This document shows positions 13,669-13,961 of a DNA stretch of 13,961 nt, in pieces. The notes beneath the pieces were generated by a model. The model was not told where the DNA came from and searched no databases. It worked only from the letters and a program-made list of their open reading frames with translations. Positions within the stretch are counted from its first letter, which is position 1; the number at the start of each line of letters is the position of its first letter. The position numbers and the translations under genes are program-made. The DNA is from JANNHK01 sp034408875 (GTDB lineage Bacteria > Actinomycetota > Acidimicrobiia > IMCC26256 > PALSA-610), in NCBI GenBank assembly GCA_034408875.1, contig JAWXCJ010000047.1, forward strand, positions 1-13,961. The letters run 5' to 3'.

Positions 13669-13961
13669 CGGTGGCCGTTCTCATCTCCCCGTCCGAGCTG
13701 GAGGCCCTCATCCGGGATCAACCCGAGGGCCAGTTCCTGGAGTTCAAGTCGGCCTGGGAACGCAGCGGGAAGTCGCCAAAGCCGCTCGCGCGACGGGAGG
13801 TGCGCGACACGATCGTCAAGTGCGTCGCAGCCTTCGCGAACGCCGACGGAGGCATGCTGCTCGTCGGAGGATCCTCGTCTTCGAGGTCGGGATCGCGCCT
13901 GAGCCCGTGATGGTCGATGGGAACGGTTTCCCGTATCGCGTCAGCGATTCGATCGTGCTCG
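13659..13961 (+). pseudogene. AlbA_2 (Schlafen AAA_4-like) domain protein, internally deleted and frameshifted
   Basis: From GTG 13659 (or GTG 13671) the frame reads SPSELEALIRDQPEGQFLEF, then KSAWERSGK and REVRDTIVKCVAAFANADGG, MLLVGG. This is the start of an AlbA_2 domain (ExLEFK...AFANADGGxLLVG), a putative nucleotide or nucleic-acid binding fold found in regulators and phage-defence proteins. At about 13865-13873 the frame changes: from 13871 the next frame reads ILVFEVGIAPEPVMVDG, then FPYRVSDSIVL, which is the later part of the same domain (strand, then the YRVGD-like block). About 60 residues that normally lie between are missing. A deletion that also shifts frame therefore broke the gene, whose remainder may run past the window. 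In the first frame a stop occurs at 13908-13910. Loss of function is likely, unless the sequence is misassembled. Confidence 0.65.

Overview
This is GC-rich DNA with GTG starts, many apparent leaderless promoters and a gene set typical of Actinomycetota. The order cysteine desulfurase, mnmA, MetE-like protein, ligA matches the Rv3025c-Rv3024c and Rv3015c-Rv3014c neighbourhoods of Mycobacterium tuberculosis as I remember them. I suspect a lineage such as Acidimicrobiia, but the window alone cannot prove that.

Positions 1-11814 are an ordinary, densely packed chromosomal stretch. Two small minus-strand genes lie at the left edge: the N-terminus of a secreted protein and a 59-residue hypothetical. 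An HtrA-like lipoprotein protease follows. Next come an IscS-type cysteine desulfurase and MnmA, overlapping at GTGA, which together supply sulfur for tRNA 2-thiouridine. A convergent minus-strand membrane protein ends one base from mnmA, inside a shared palindrome. Then come a stand-alone MetE-like catalytic domain, NAD-dependent DNA ligase LigA, a small minus-strand anchored protein, a divergent PASTA-domain Ser/Thr kinase and a 17beta-HSD4-like short-chain dehydrogenase.

Positions 11815-13961 are a graveyard of mobile and defence genes. In order they hold: about 245 bases with nothing recognisable; a run of hairpins at 12069-12382 that may be a structured RNA or an insertion-sequence end; an orphan hydrophobic reading-frame fragment; the frameshifted C-terminal part of an IS110-family transposase; and a minus-strand N-terminal fragment of a tyrosine integrase with no normal start codon. 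A compact divergent control region then leads to an intact excisionase-like helix-turn-helix gene. After it come the truncated N-terminus of a PLD-nuclease/helicase-type defence protein and an AlbA_2 (Schlafen-like) gene with an internal deletion. The likeliest history is an integrated element that carried a defence module and then decayed through IS activity and deletions.

A recurrent motif is TANNNT, 6-7 bases, start codon. It precedes the cysteine desulfurase, ligA, the kinase, the small anchored protein and the excisionase-like gene, and suggests leaderless transcripts. At the cysteine desulfurase it points to a rare ATC start codon. I see no complete new multi-gene system. The most unusual items are the hairpin-rich region, the integrase/excisionase control region and the ATC start.
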